Assembly: GCA_902800965.1 (NCBI GenBank)
Contig: CADCGK010000011.1
Coordinates: 50,933-114,932 of the forward strand
DNA from: an uncultured Bacteroidia bacterium
GTDB lineage: Bacteria; Bacteroidota; Bacteroidia; Bacteroidales; F082
Reading direction: 5' to 3'
DNA: 64,000 bases
The position numbers and the translations under genes were made by a program. Below are positions 15,872-22,619 of the stretch, one piece after another. How positions within the stretch are numbered: the stretch's first letter is position 1; every line of letters starts with the position of its first letter. The notes under the pieces are model-generated. The model was given only the letters and a program-made list of their open reading frames with translations, was not told the DNA's origin and did no database searches.

Positions 15872-15888
15872 GCATCCCGTAGGGATGC
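15872..15888. repeat. Short palindrome GCATCCCGTAGGGATGC
   Basis: A 7-bp stem (GCATCCC/GGGATGC) with loop GTA. From memory, near-identical palindromes recur between genes in Bacteroidota, so this is probably a REP-like copy; it could also work as an RNA hairpin after the Smr-domain gene. Confidence 0.55.
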
Positions 15889-15903
15889 TAGCTCTATAGA
15901 ACA

Positions 15904-16338
15904 ATGAATGAATTCCTATCTCATTATTATCTACAATTCGGGAAAAAAGTAGTTTTGCTGGTGATGCTGATACTTTTGTTCTCATCCTGTCACCGCAATG
16001 ACGATCCGCTCTTCGGCCGTTGGACCGTGGAGAAGGTTAACGTGGAGTTCGATGAGAACAAATCCACGCCAGAGATGGTGCGTCAATACGGCGAGATGGA
16101 AAGAGGTAACGTGCTCGAAATCACCAATGATTCCATGCTGACTTTTGTTACTGGGGGCGATACGCTTCGTGGGCGATGCTCTTTGCGTGGCGATTCACTT
16201 TATTGTGACGGCTCTTTCTTTGGACTGTTTAAGGATGGCGTTATAACGACAGAGACCCTCACTCCGTTGGGAAAGGTACGGGTGTCCTATAAAAAGACTC
16301 CCCTCTCCTCAAGGAGAGGGGCTGGGGGTGAGGTGTGA
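15904..16338 (+). CDS. Small lipoprotein of unknown function (lipocalin-like size)
   Basis: A 144-residue protein with an N-terminal signal (KKVVLLVMLILLFSSC, lipidated Cys). The mature part starts FGRWTVEKVNVEFD and alternates polar strands, e.g. RGNVLEITNDSMLTF and LRGDSLYCDG, like the small lipocalin-type lipoproteins of Bacteroidota. The last 13 residues (TPLSSRRGAGGEV) are encoded by a palindromic repeat, and the TGA stop overlaps the 3' end of the opposite-strand tRNA-Arg gene, so the ancestral protein probably ended near VSYKK. No promoter box was found. Function not recognised. Confidence 0.65.
   Translation: MNEFLSHYYLQFGKKVVLLVMLILLFSSCHRNDDPLFGRWTVEKVNVEFDENKSTPEMVRQYGEMERGNVLEITNDSMLTFVTGGDTLRGRCSLRGDSLYCDGSFFGLFKDGVITTETLTPLGKVRVSYKKTPLSSRRGAGGEV
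16298..16335. repeat. REP-like element CTCCCCTCTCCT...GGAGAGGGG...GGTGAGG
   Basis: CCCCTCTCCT pairs perfectly with AGGAGAGGGG around a 2-nt loop, followed by CTGGGGGTGAGGTG. This combination is a common dispersed repeat in Bacteroidota and other bacteria (recalled, not searched). It lies inside the 3' end of the lipoprotein ORF and abuts tRNA-Arg. Confidence 0.7.
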
Positions 16339-16407
16339 ACCCGCAGGGAATCGAACCCTGATCGAAGGAACCGGAATCCTTTATTCTATCCATTAAACTA
16401 CGGGTCC
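16336..16407 (-). tRNA. tRNA-Arg(CCG)
   Basis: On the minus strand the acceptor GGACCCG pairs with CGGGTTC (one G-U), the anticodon arm AAGGA-TTCCGGT-TCCTT gives anticodon CCG (reads CGG, Arg), and the T arm CAGGG-TTCGATT-CCCTG is canonical. The discriminator is A and CCA is not encoded. A -7 box and a 6-bp AGCGCT hairpin precede it. Confidence 0.95.
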
Positions 16408-16424
16408 AAGCGCTAAAAGCGCTG

Positions 16425-16432
16425 CAAAGATA
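16425..16432 (-). promoter_or_regulatory. -7 box (TATCTTTG) for tRNA-Arg
   Basis: Minus-strand TATCTTTGC lies 17 bp before the tRNA 5' end. Confidence 0.6.
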
Positions 16433-16440
16433 AGAAAACT

Positions 16441-16472
16441 TTCCGTTTCCCGTTCTCAGTTTTCCGTTTTTA
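16441..16472. repeat. Degenerate 7-bp tandem repeat (TTCCGTT/CTCAGTT)
   Basis: TTCCGTT, TCCCGTT, CTCAGTT, TTCCGTT in direct succession, ending at the stop codon of the aldo/keto reductase gene. Confidence 0.7.
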
Positions 16473-17870
16473 GCTTTGCTTCAGACGTTCCACAAACTCG
16501 TCGATGCGTCGCATTTCGTCAGCGATGGCGATCTTTTGTGGACAGTGTGATTCGCACTGGCGGCAGCCGATGCAGTGGCTGGCTTGACGCTCGTAGGGTA
16601 GCTTCTGGTCGTAGCCTAACAGGAAAGCACGGCGGTTGCGGCGGTATTCCTCGGCCTCAGGATTGCCAGCAGGCATGTTGCCTTCGGTGATGCAGTCGTT
16701 GTAATGGGCAAAGATAACAGGAATGTTCAGGCCGTAAGGGCAGGGCATGCAGTAGTTGCAGGCGGTACAAGGGACGGTCTTGAGTTCCACAAACTCTTCG
16801 GCTACCTTCATCAGGAACTCGTTTTCTTCGGGCGTGATGGGGCGTAACGGGGAATAGGTGGCGACGTTTTCCATCAGATGTTCCATATAGGTCATGCCGC
16901 TGAGCACCACCAGCACACCTTCGGGAGTTCCAGCGAAACGGAAGGCCCAACGTGCGACGGGAGTCTCGGGTTCGCGCTCCTTCATCTGCTTCACGATGAA
17001 GTCGGGCTGCTTGGCGAGACGTCCACCTAATAAGGGCTCCATGATGACTACTGGGATGTTGCGCTTGTGCAACTCCTCATAGAGGTAGTTGGCGTTGACG
17101 TTGTCGGGATCGATGCGGTTTGCATAGTTCCAGTCGGCATAGTTCATCTGAATCTGCACGAAGTCCCAGTGGTATTTTCCTTCGTCATGCCATTGTAACA
17201 TGGTGTCGAACAGCTTTACATCGCCATGGAAAGAGAATCCCAGGTTGCGGATCCGTCCTGCCTGTTTTTGTTCCACAAGCCAGTCAAGGATGCCGTTGTC
17301 CATGAAACGGGTATTGAAGAGCTGCATGCAATCCATGTTGTCGTTGCTGCCACCGATGCTATGCAGCAGCAGGTAATCGACATAGTCGGTGCGTAGCTCT
17401 TGAAGCGAATGCTCAAACATGGCTTTCGAGGCTTCGGTACTCCATGTCGAGGGACTGAAGTTGGAGAGTTTGGTGGCTATGAAATAGCTCTTGCGTGGAT
17501 GCCGCGAGAGGGCAGTTCCCGTTGATCCTTCGGAGCGACCTCGAGTATAGACTGGAGCGGTGTCGAAGTAGTTGACGCCGTGTTCAAGGGCATAGTCAAC
17601 CTCTTGATTGACCATCTCTTGGTCGATTTGTGCTTCGGGATTCTGGCGTAGGTCAGCGCCACCTTCGATGGGGAGACGCATCATGCCATAGCCAAGCAAC
17701 GAAACCTTGTCGCCGCTGTTGGGGTTGATTCGGTAGGTCATCTCGCCTTGTCCGTCGATGACGTCTGTAGGCGTGATGGCAGGTTTTTTATTGGGTTGGC
17801 AGGCGGAAAGCACCACCGAGGTCGCCACGGCAGCGCCGCCCATTTTCTTTATGAAGTCTCTGCGTTTCAT
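16470..17870 (-). CDS. Aldo/keto reductase with C-terminal 4Fe-4S clusters and Tat-type leader
   Basis: A 466-residue oxidoreductase. It starts MKRRDFIKKMGGAAVATSVVLSAC, a twin-arginine-like leader that may also be lipidated at the Cys, suggesting a periplasmic location. The aldo/keto reductase barrel (~55-350) has the catalytic Asp/Tyr in NYFDTAPVYTRGRSEG, Lys in IATKL and His in YLLLHS. The tail carries two cluster motifs, CTACNYCMPC and CIGCRQCESHC. It follows the polyferredoxin membrane protein by 67 bp on the same strand, so electrons may pass between them; substrate unknown. Confidence 0.88.
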   Translation of the reverse strand: MKRRDFIKKMGGAAVATSVVLSACQPNKKPAITPTDVIDGQGEMTYRINPNSGDKVSLLGYGMMRLPIEGGADLRQNPEAQIDQEMVNQEVDYALEHGVNYFDTAPVYTRGRSEGSTGTALSRHPRKSYFIATKLSNFSPSTWSTEASKAMFEHSLQELRTDYVDYLLLHSIGGSNDNMDCMQLFNTRFMDNGILDWLVEQKQAGRIRNLGFSFHGDVKLFDTMLQWHDEGKYHWDFVQIQMNYADWNYANRIDPDNVNANYLYEELHKRNIPVVIMEPLLGGRLAKQPDFIVKQMKEREPETPVARWAFRFAGTPEGVLVVLSGMTYMEHLMENVATYSPLRPITPEENEFLMKVAEEFVELKTVPCTACNYCMPCPYGLNIPVIFAHYNDCITEGNMPAGNPEAEEYRRNRRAFLLGYDQKLPYERQASHCIGCRQCESHCPQKIAIADEMRRIDEFVERLKQS

Positions 17871-17887
17871 TGTTTCAATTTTATTTT

Positions 17888-17934
17888 GTCACGGGACTCG
17901 TGACCGTGGGATGCGCGTCTCGTAGTCTCGTGTC
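17888..17934. repeat. Octamer-type repeat with palindrome in the operon gap
   Basis: GTCACGGGACTCGTGAC forms a 6-bp stem, followed by GTCTCGTA-GTCTCGTG units. It fills the gap between the polyferredoxin and reductase genes. Confidence 0.45.
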
Positions 17935-17937
17935 ATT

Positions 17938-19329
17938 TTATTCTTTATGGTGCACGATGTTTCCTTCCACGTAAATAGCACTGAACGGTCTTGAGGGACA
18001 CAGGTTCTCGCAGGCGCCGCAGCCGATGCAGCGGCTCTCGTTGACGGCGGGCACCATGACGGTTTGGCCGTTGTGATCGTATTCTACCATCTGTATGGCG
18101 CCAGTGGGGCAGTGACGGGCGCAGTTGCCACAGCTCACACCGTCGGTGAGTACCGCGCAGTTGTCCTTGATCCATACGGCATGGCCCACATGGATGCCGG
18201 TCTTTTCTTCCTTGGTGATTGGCTTGATGGCGCCAGCAGGGCAGACCTGGCTGCAACGGGTGCACTCAGGACGACAATAGCCGACCTCATACGACATGGT
18301 GGGCTGCATGAAATGCATCAAGTCGGTCGTGGGACGTAACACGTGATTGGGACATGCCGACACGCAGAGTTGGCAGGCAGTACAGTGTTGCTGCATGTGT
18401 TTGGCAGATACGGACCCTGGAGGCGTGATGGGGGTCTGCCGTTTCGGAGCTTGTTTTTCAGTGATGACAGCCAGTCCTCCGTCCACTTTCATCTCGGCTT
18501 GTGCCATGGCAGCTGTGCCAGTGGCCAATGCGGCTCCAACGAGGAACGAACGGCGGCCCTGGTCTGGTTCTACGGCGGATGTTTCAGTTTTTGAAACGGC
18601 TTTCTTTGGGGTATAGTGTAAGGCATCGAACTGGCATTTGGTGAGGCAGTCACCGCAGACTACGCAACGCGAGTAGTCCACCTTGCCGACTTTAGAGTCG
18701 ATGGCTCGGGACTTGCAATTTTTCTCACAGAGACCGCAATGCTTGCATTTGCTTTCGTTGAAACGCACGCGGAACAACGAAAATCTGGAGAAAAAGCTGA
18801 GGATGGTGCCCACGGGACAGAAGGAGTTGCAGTAGGCACGTCCGTAAAGAAATGCCAGCACACCAAGGATGAGCATTACCACCCAGGCTATGATCGAGAT
18901 GGTGATGTTGCGCATGTAGAAGCTGGTGACGATACGGCCGTAGTTGCTATAGGGTTCCAGTAAGGTGGTAACTGGTGCGAATCCGACGATCAGACAGACG
19001 ACAAAGATTGCACATACGGTATAGCGTAGCCATTTGTGCTCTTTTACATAGCTGAAACGGTTTTTCTTGAATTTGCCGCCGAGCCAGTTGTAGATGTCTT
19101 GCATGATACCAAGTGGGCAAATGATGCTACAGTAGATCCTTCCGAAGATTAGGGTAAGGATGATGAGAACTGCCAATACCACAAAGTTTAGTGCCAATAG
19201 CGCAGGAAGGAACTGTATCTTGGCGGCCCATCCTATCCATTGGCTGATGCCGTAGCCGACACCAACGAAGAGGAGCGTAATCACCAAAATCATGATGATG
19301 GCTAGTGTGATTCTGAGTTTTCGTAACAT
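17938..19329 (-). CDS. NapH-like membrane-bound polyferredoxin
   Basis: A 463-residue protein. Residues 1-180 contain four or five hydrophobic spans with two CxxxCP motifs (CSIICPLG, CNSFCPVG) typical of the NapH/CcoG/RdxA group. Two clusters follow (CKHCGLCEKNC, CVVCGDCLTKC), then a second Tat-like stretch (RRSFLVGAALATGTAAMA) at ~265, then four more cluster motifs (CTACQLCVSAC, CTRCSQVC, CGNCARHC, CIGCGACENLC). It probably moves quinol-derived electrons through the membrane to a soluble partner; the downstream iron-sulfur reductase is the obvious candidate. An internal Tat-like segment after a membrane domain suggests an ancient fusion of two proteins. Confidence 0.85.
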   Translation of the reverse strand: MLRKLRITLAIIMILVITLLFVGVGYGISQWIGWAAKIQFLPALLALNFVVLAVLIILTLIFGRIYCSIICPLGIMQDIYNWLGGKFKKNRFSYVKEHKWLRYTVCAIFVVCLIVGFAPVTTLLEPYSNYGRIVTSFYMRNITISIIAWVVMLILGVLAFLYGRAYCNSFCPVGTILSFFSRFSLFRVRFNESKCKHCGLCEKNCKSRAIDSKVGKVDYSRCVVCGDCLTKCQFDALHYTPKKAVSKTETSAVEPDQGRRSFLVGAALATGTAAMAQAEMKVDGGLAVITEKQAPKRQTPITPPGSVSAKHMQQHCTACQLCVSACPNHVLRPTTDLMHFMQPTMSYEVGYCRPECTRCSQVCPAGAIKPITKEEKTGIHVGHAVWIKDNCAVLTDGVSCGNCARHCPTGAIQMVEYDHNGQTVMVPAVNESRCIGCGACENLCPSRPFSAIYVEGNIVHHKE

Positions 19330-19340
19330 TGTTATTAAAT

Positions 19341-19370
19341 TAGGAGTTAGGAGTGAGGAGTTAGGAGTAA
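19341..19370. repeat. 7-bp tandem repeat (GGAGTTA/GGAGTGA)
   Basis: TAGGAGT-TAGGAGT-GAGGAGT-TAGGAGT lies between the polyferredoxin start and the stop of the beta-helix gene. Confidence 0.8.
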
Positions 19371-19371
19371 A

Positions 19372-20739
19372 TTATTGGATGATGATTTTTTTAGCGATTG
19401 TCTGTTTACCTTGCTTCATTATCGCGATGTAAACGCCCGGTTTCAGAGCTTTGGCGTTGACTCTTTGGCCTGAGATGGTGTAAACCGTGGCCTCGGCGGG
19501 GTTGAAAACTTGAGGCTCCAAGGCGGATTCTTCTATGTCGTTATAGCCGATGAAGGGAATGAATGTAACTAGCCCCAAGCTCTCATTGTCAAATTGATGG
19601 AAAATGTGATCCTCCACTTCGCTTTCGTTGATGGTGCCCCAGTCATTGCCAACAGCTGTGATGTCGCAAGCGGAATTGTTGTAAAGGTCGTAAATTAAAC
19701 CACTATTGCCGTTGTCGTGGATGGAGTTGTTACCCCAGTCCTCTTCAGTCCCCATATCGATGTCGTGGAGGTTGATGGCGGTGATGCCCCAGAGATTGCC
19801 AGTGATCAGGTTGTTACGAATGATGGCTTTGTTATTGGTGGTAGTACCGTAAATGGAGATGCCGCTACCGCCGTTCATGGGGTTGTCTTCGTGGTTGTTG
19901 TCGATGAATTGATTTCCAATGATGACCGACGAAATGGTAGCACCTTGTTGGTTGTAGCCATAGCGGCCGTCTCTGATTTCGTTGTCTTGCAAGAGGACTT
20001 TGGTGGAACCTATGCCCATGAGGTCGGCGACGGAGATGCCGCCAGTATGGTATTGCGCCCAACGGTCAAAGACCTCATTGCCAACGATGCGGATGGTATC
20101 TTCGCCGCCAGGCCCGAGGTTGATCTGTGGGCTGTTGATGCCGTTCACATTGGCGTCTAGGGTGTTGTTCAAGATTTGAGGCGAGCTTTGTCCATTGGCA
20201 GGAGAGCTGATGGCAGCGCCTTGGTTGTCCTGAAACACACAGTTTTTGATGGTGGGGTCACAGTTGAAAACGTCAATCACGGCATTGCAGTAATCGCGGG
20301 TGAAGTATAGAAACTTCACGTCATCGAAAACCACTTCGGACTCAATAACCTTGATGCCAGCGCCATCTGATAGGTATAGCCTGTGAAGGTCGCATCCCGT
20401 GGCATTTTCAAACCTCATGCTAAACTGTTTGGCCTCTGTTCCGTAGAGTTTTACACGGTCGCCCGTATGGCTGCAAGTAAAGGAACCGTTGATGGTGATT
20501 AGCACGCCAGGAGCGTCGATACGTGTGACTTGATTGTCGATGAGCAATATGTCGTTACTTGAGATGGTGAGGTCTTGGTGGATAGTGAACACGGTTCCAG
20601 CGTTGGTGACCACGCCATCGGAGGCAGCAACAAGGTCGGGCAGGGTGTAGGTGGTGCCATTGCCGGGACTGGTCCATTGGGCTTTTGCAAATGAGGTTAA
20701 TCCGATGATTAACAGAAGGGTGGGTAGAATCTTCTTCAT
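19372..20739 (-). CDS. Secreted right-handed beta-helix protein with T9SS type A sorting domain
   Basis: A 455-residue protein. The signal peptide begins MKKILPTLLLIIGLTSFAKA; the 10-codon upstream extension is rejected because it overlaps the promoter. Residues ~120-390 are parallel beta-helix repeats with many Asn/Asp turns (NCVFQDNQGAAI, RIVGNEVFDR, IIGNQFIDNNHE, IIRNNLITGN), as in pectate-lyase-like folds. No catalytic set is clear, so it may bind or cleave polysaccharide. The C-terminus (FNPAEATVYTISGQRVNAKA then LKPGVYIAIMKQGKQTIAKK) is a T9SS type A signal, indicating export to the cell surface. Confidence 0.82.
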   Translation of the reverse strand: MKKILPTLLLIIGLTSFAKAQWTSPGNGTTYTLPDLVAASDGVVTNAGTVFTIHQDLTISSNDILLIDNQVTRIDAPGVLITINGSFTCSHTGDRVKLYGTEAKQFSMRFENATGCDLHRLYLSDGAGIKVIESEVVFDDVKFLYFTRDYCNAVIDVFNCDPTIKNCVFQDNQGAAISSPANGQSSPQILNNTLDANVNGINSPQINLGPGGEDTIRIVGNEVFDRWAQYHTGGISVADLMGIGSTKVLLQDNEIRDGRYGYNQQGATISSVIIGNQFIDNNHEDNPMNGGSGISIYGTTTNNKAIIRNNLITGNLWGITAINLHDIDMGTEEDWGNNSIHDNGNSGLIYDLYNNSACDITAVGNDWGTINESEVEDHIFHQFDNESLGLVTFIPFIGYNDIEESALEPQVFNPAEATVYTISGQRVNAKALKPGVYIAIMKQGKQTIAKKIIIQ

Positions 20740-20766
20740 GATGTCTATGATTTGATAATGATGGAG

Positions 20767-20774
20767 CAAAGGTA
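20767..20774 (-). promoter_or_regulatory. -7 box (TACCTTTG) for the beta-helix gene
   Basis: Minus-strand TACCTTTGC lies 27 bp before the ATG, just after the tmRNA terminator. Confidence 0.55.
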
Positions 20775-20790
20775 GGGAAAAGTAAATAAA

Positions 20791-20827
20791 AAAACAAGCC
20801 GCTAGATCATTCCTGCGGCTTGTTTTT
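20791..20827 (-). terminator. Terminator of ssrA
   Basis: ACAAGCCGC and GCGGCTTGT form a perfect 9-bp stem flanked by A and T runs, directly after the tmRNA 3' end. It could act in both directions. Confidence 0.9.
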
Positions 20828-20831
20828 CAGG

Positions 20832-21229
20832 TGGAAGTGGAGGGAGTCGAACCCTCGTCCAAACAAGGAACCACCAAGGTTTCTACATGCTTATTCCGCC
20901 GTTGGTTTTCATGCCAGGCAAGGGAACGGACGCCCTAAACCTGACCTTATCTCCTAAATTTAACCCGCACGTCGGAGCTCCGAGCGAGCGATCCCGAAAT
21001 TGATTAGCACCCCGTGCTCAGGCCGGAATCAGGCATCTCCACCTGCGGGATGTTTCGTCCACCCACCTTGTGGGCGGATTAAGCCAGTGATCTACTGTAC
21101 TTCGATCAGGCAGCGAAAGCGTAGTTATTTTCGCCAATTACTTTTTTGCAGTTAAGATTTACGAGCTTCGCTGCGAGGCTCGGCATGCTTCCGTGACAAT
21201 TCATCTTGCTGTCAAAACCGGTCACCCCC
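20832..21229 (-). ncRNA. ssrA: Transfer-messenger RNA
   Basis: Rescues ribosomes stalled on broken mRNA and tags the product for proteolysis. On the minus strand the 5' end GGGGGTG pairs with CACTTCC near the 3' end, and the tRNA-like T arm is GAGGG-TTCGACT-CCCTC. GACCGGTTTTGACAGC after the 5' strand is the conserved start. The tag frame (minus strand, 21135 to 21106) reads GENNYAFAA then TGA, a Bacteroidota-type tag ending FAA rather than the usual LAA. Length about 398 nt; only CC of CCA is encoded. Pseudoknots downstream were not modelled. Confidence 0.95.
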
Positions 21230-21237
21230 TTTTTCAA

Positions 21238-21272
21238 GAAGTCAGAAGACAGAAGTAAGAAGAAAGAATCTT
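21238..21272. repeat. 7-bp tandem repeat (AGAAGTC/AGAAGAC/AGAAGTA)
   Basis: Units AGAAGTC, AGAAGAC, AGAAGTA, AGAAGAA lie between the ssrA promoter and the tmRNA 5' end. Confidence 0.7.
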
Positions 21273-21299
21273 ACTTGGGGCTTCCTTCGAAAAGCGGTG

Positions 21300-21307
21300 C
21301 AAAATTA
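21300..21307 (-). promoter_or_regulatory. -7 box (TAATTTTG) for ssrA
   Basis: Minus-strand TAATTTTGC, 70 bp before the predicted mature tmRNA 5' end; the 7-bp repeat lies in the interval and would be in the precursor RNA. Confidence 0.5.
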
Positions 21308-21360
21308 CAGCAAAAAACGTTCCACCGCAAGAGGATTATCCTTTTTTATAGGAAGAACAC

Positions 21361-21405
21361 CTTTAACCTTTAACCTCTCACCTCTTACCTCTCACCTCTA
21401 ACCTC
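21361..21405. repeat. Degenerate 7-bp tandem repeat (AACCTTT/AACCTCT/ACCTCTC)
   Basis: Same family as 11513-11552 on the other strand. It runs into the stop codon of the NtrC-like gene. Confidence 0.75.
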
Positions 21406-22564
21406 ACTTCAGCGGATTTCCGAAGTGGATGACGTCATCCTTGGTGATGGTAGCTCCGCAGAGGATTACCAATCGCTCAACAATGTTGTGCAACTCGCGG
21501 ATGTTACCCGTCCATTGGTACTGCTTCATCTCCTCTAGGGCGTCGTCGGTGAACTTGGGCACAGCTTGACCCATGTTGGATGCAATGCTTTCAACGAAGC
21601 TGTTGACAAGCAACGGGATGTCGTCCTTGCGTTCCCTCAAAGGCGGAACATGGATGACGATGACGCTCAAACGGTGGTACAGGTCCTCACGGAAGGTGTT
21701 CTCGTCGATCATCTTGCGTAAGTCCTTGTTGGTGGCCGCAAGGATGCGTACGTCCACGGGGATCTCTTTCTCGCCGCCGACACGAACGATCTTGTTTTCC
21801 TGTAAGGCGCGTAGCACCTTGGCTTGTGCAGCCAGACTCATGTCGCCAATCTCATCGAGGAATAAGGTGCCTCCGTTGGCCAATTCGAAGTCGCCCTTCT
21901 TCTGCTTGATGGCTGAAGTGAACGAGCCTTTCTCATGACCGAACAACTGACTTTCAATGAGTTCTGCAGGGATGGCGGCGCAGTTGACTTCAATAAAAGG
22001 ACCATAGCGGCGTGCGCTTGATTCGTGCAACTGTCTTGCCACCAGTTCTTTGCCAGTGCCATTTTCTCCAGTAATGAGCACTCGGGCATTGGTGGGTGCC
22101 ACCTTCTCAATCATGTCGCGCACCTCCATCATGGGGGCTGACTCGCCCACCATCTCATTTTGGCGGCTGACCACCTTCTTTAAGGCTTTGTTCTCAGTGC
22201 TTAAGTTCTGCTTGTCCAACGCATTTCGCACCGTGATGAGGAGCCGGTTCAGATCGGGCGGTTTCTGAATGAAATCAAAGGCACCTTTTTTGATAGCGTC
22301 AACAGCACTGTCAATAGTGCCATGCCCGGAGATCATGATGACGGGAGTGTCGTTGATGGCCTTCACCTGCTCCAAAACCTCCATGCCGTCCATGTCGGGC
22401 ATCTTGATGTCGCAAAGGATGGCATCGAACTCCTGATCTTTGATCATCTGCAGGGCATCCGGACCATTGCTGGCGTCCTCCACTTGGTATTTCTCATTTT
22501 CCAAGATCTCGCGTAACACACGGCGGATGGGATCTTGGTCGTCGATGATGAGTATTCTTGACAT
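21404..22564 (-). CDS. NtrC-like REC-AAA+ response regulator lacking a DNA-binding domain
   Basis: A 386-residue protein. Receiver domain 1-120 (IDDQDPIRR, phospho-acceptor Asp in LCDIKMPDMDG, KP near 108), then a sigma-54-type AAA+ domain: Walker A GENGTGKE, Walker B GGTLFLDEIGDM, arginine-finger region FREDLYHRL. The sigma-54 contact loop reads GSFTSA rather than GAFTGA, with the key Thr kept. The chain stops just after the AAA+ lid (IHFGNPLK); the Fis-type helix-turn-helix expected at the C-terminus is missing. The start at 22564 is chosen because the alternative at 22582 lies upstream of the likely transcription start. No partner kinase gene is adjacent. Confidence 0.9.
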   Translation of the reverse strand: MSRILIIDDQDPIRRVLREILENEKYQVEDASNGPDALQMIKDQEFDAILCDIKMPDMDGMEVLEQVKAINDTPVIMISGHGTIDSAVDAIKKGAFDFIQKPPDLNRLLITVRNALDKQNLSTENKALKKVVSRQNEMVGESAPMMEVRDMIEKVAPTNARVLITGENGTGKELVARQLHESSARRYGPFIEVNCAAIPAELIESQLFGHEKGSFTSAIKQKKGDFELANGGTLFLDEIGDMSLAAQAKVLRALQENKIVRVGGEKEIPVDVRILAATNKDLRKMIDENTFREDLYHRLSVIVIHVPPLRERKDDIPLLVNSFVESIASNMGQAVPKFTDDALEEMKQYQWTGNIRELHNIVERLVILCGATITKDDVIHFGNPLK

Positions 22565-22583
22565 AATCGTATTCCTTTCCATG

Positions 22584-22591
22584 CAAAAATA
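22584..22591 (-). promoter_or_regulatory. -7 box (TATTTTTG) for the NtrC-like gene
   Basis: Minus-strand TATTTTTGC, 19 bp between box and ATG. It is only 2 bp from the opposing box at 22594-22601, so the promoters likely exclude one another. Confidence 0.55.
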
Positions 22592-22593
22592 GT

Positions 22594-22601
22594 TATTTTT
22601 G
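22594..22601 (+). promoter_or_regulatory. -7 box (TATTTTTG) for the FG-GAP gene
   Basis: TATTTTTG, 18 bp between box and ATG; back to back with the NtrC-like promoter. Confidence 0.55.
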
Positions 22602-22619
22602 TGGGTCGAAACACCGATC

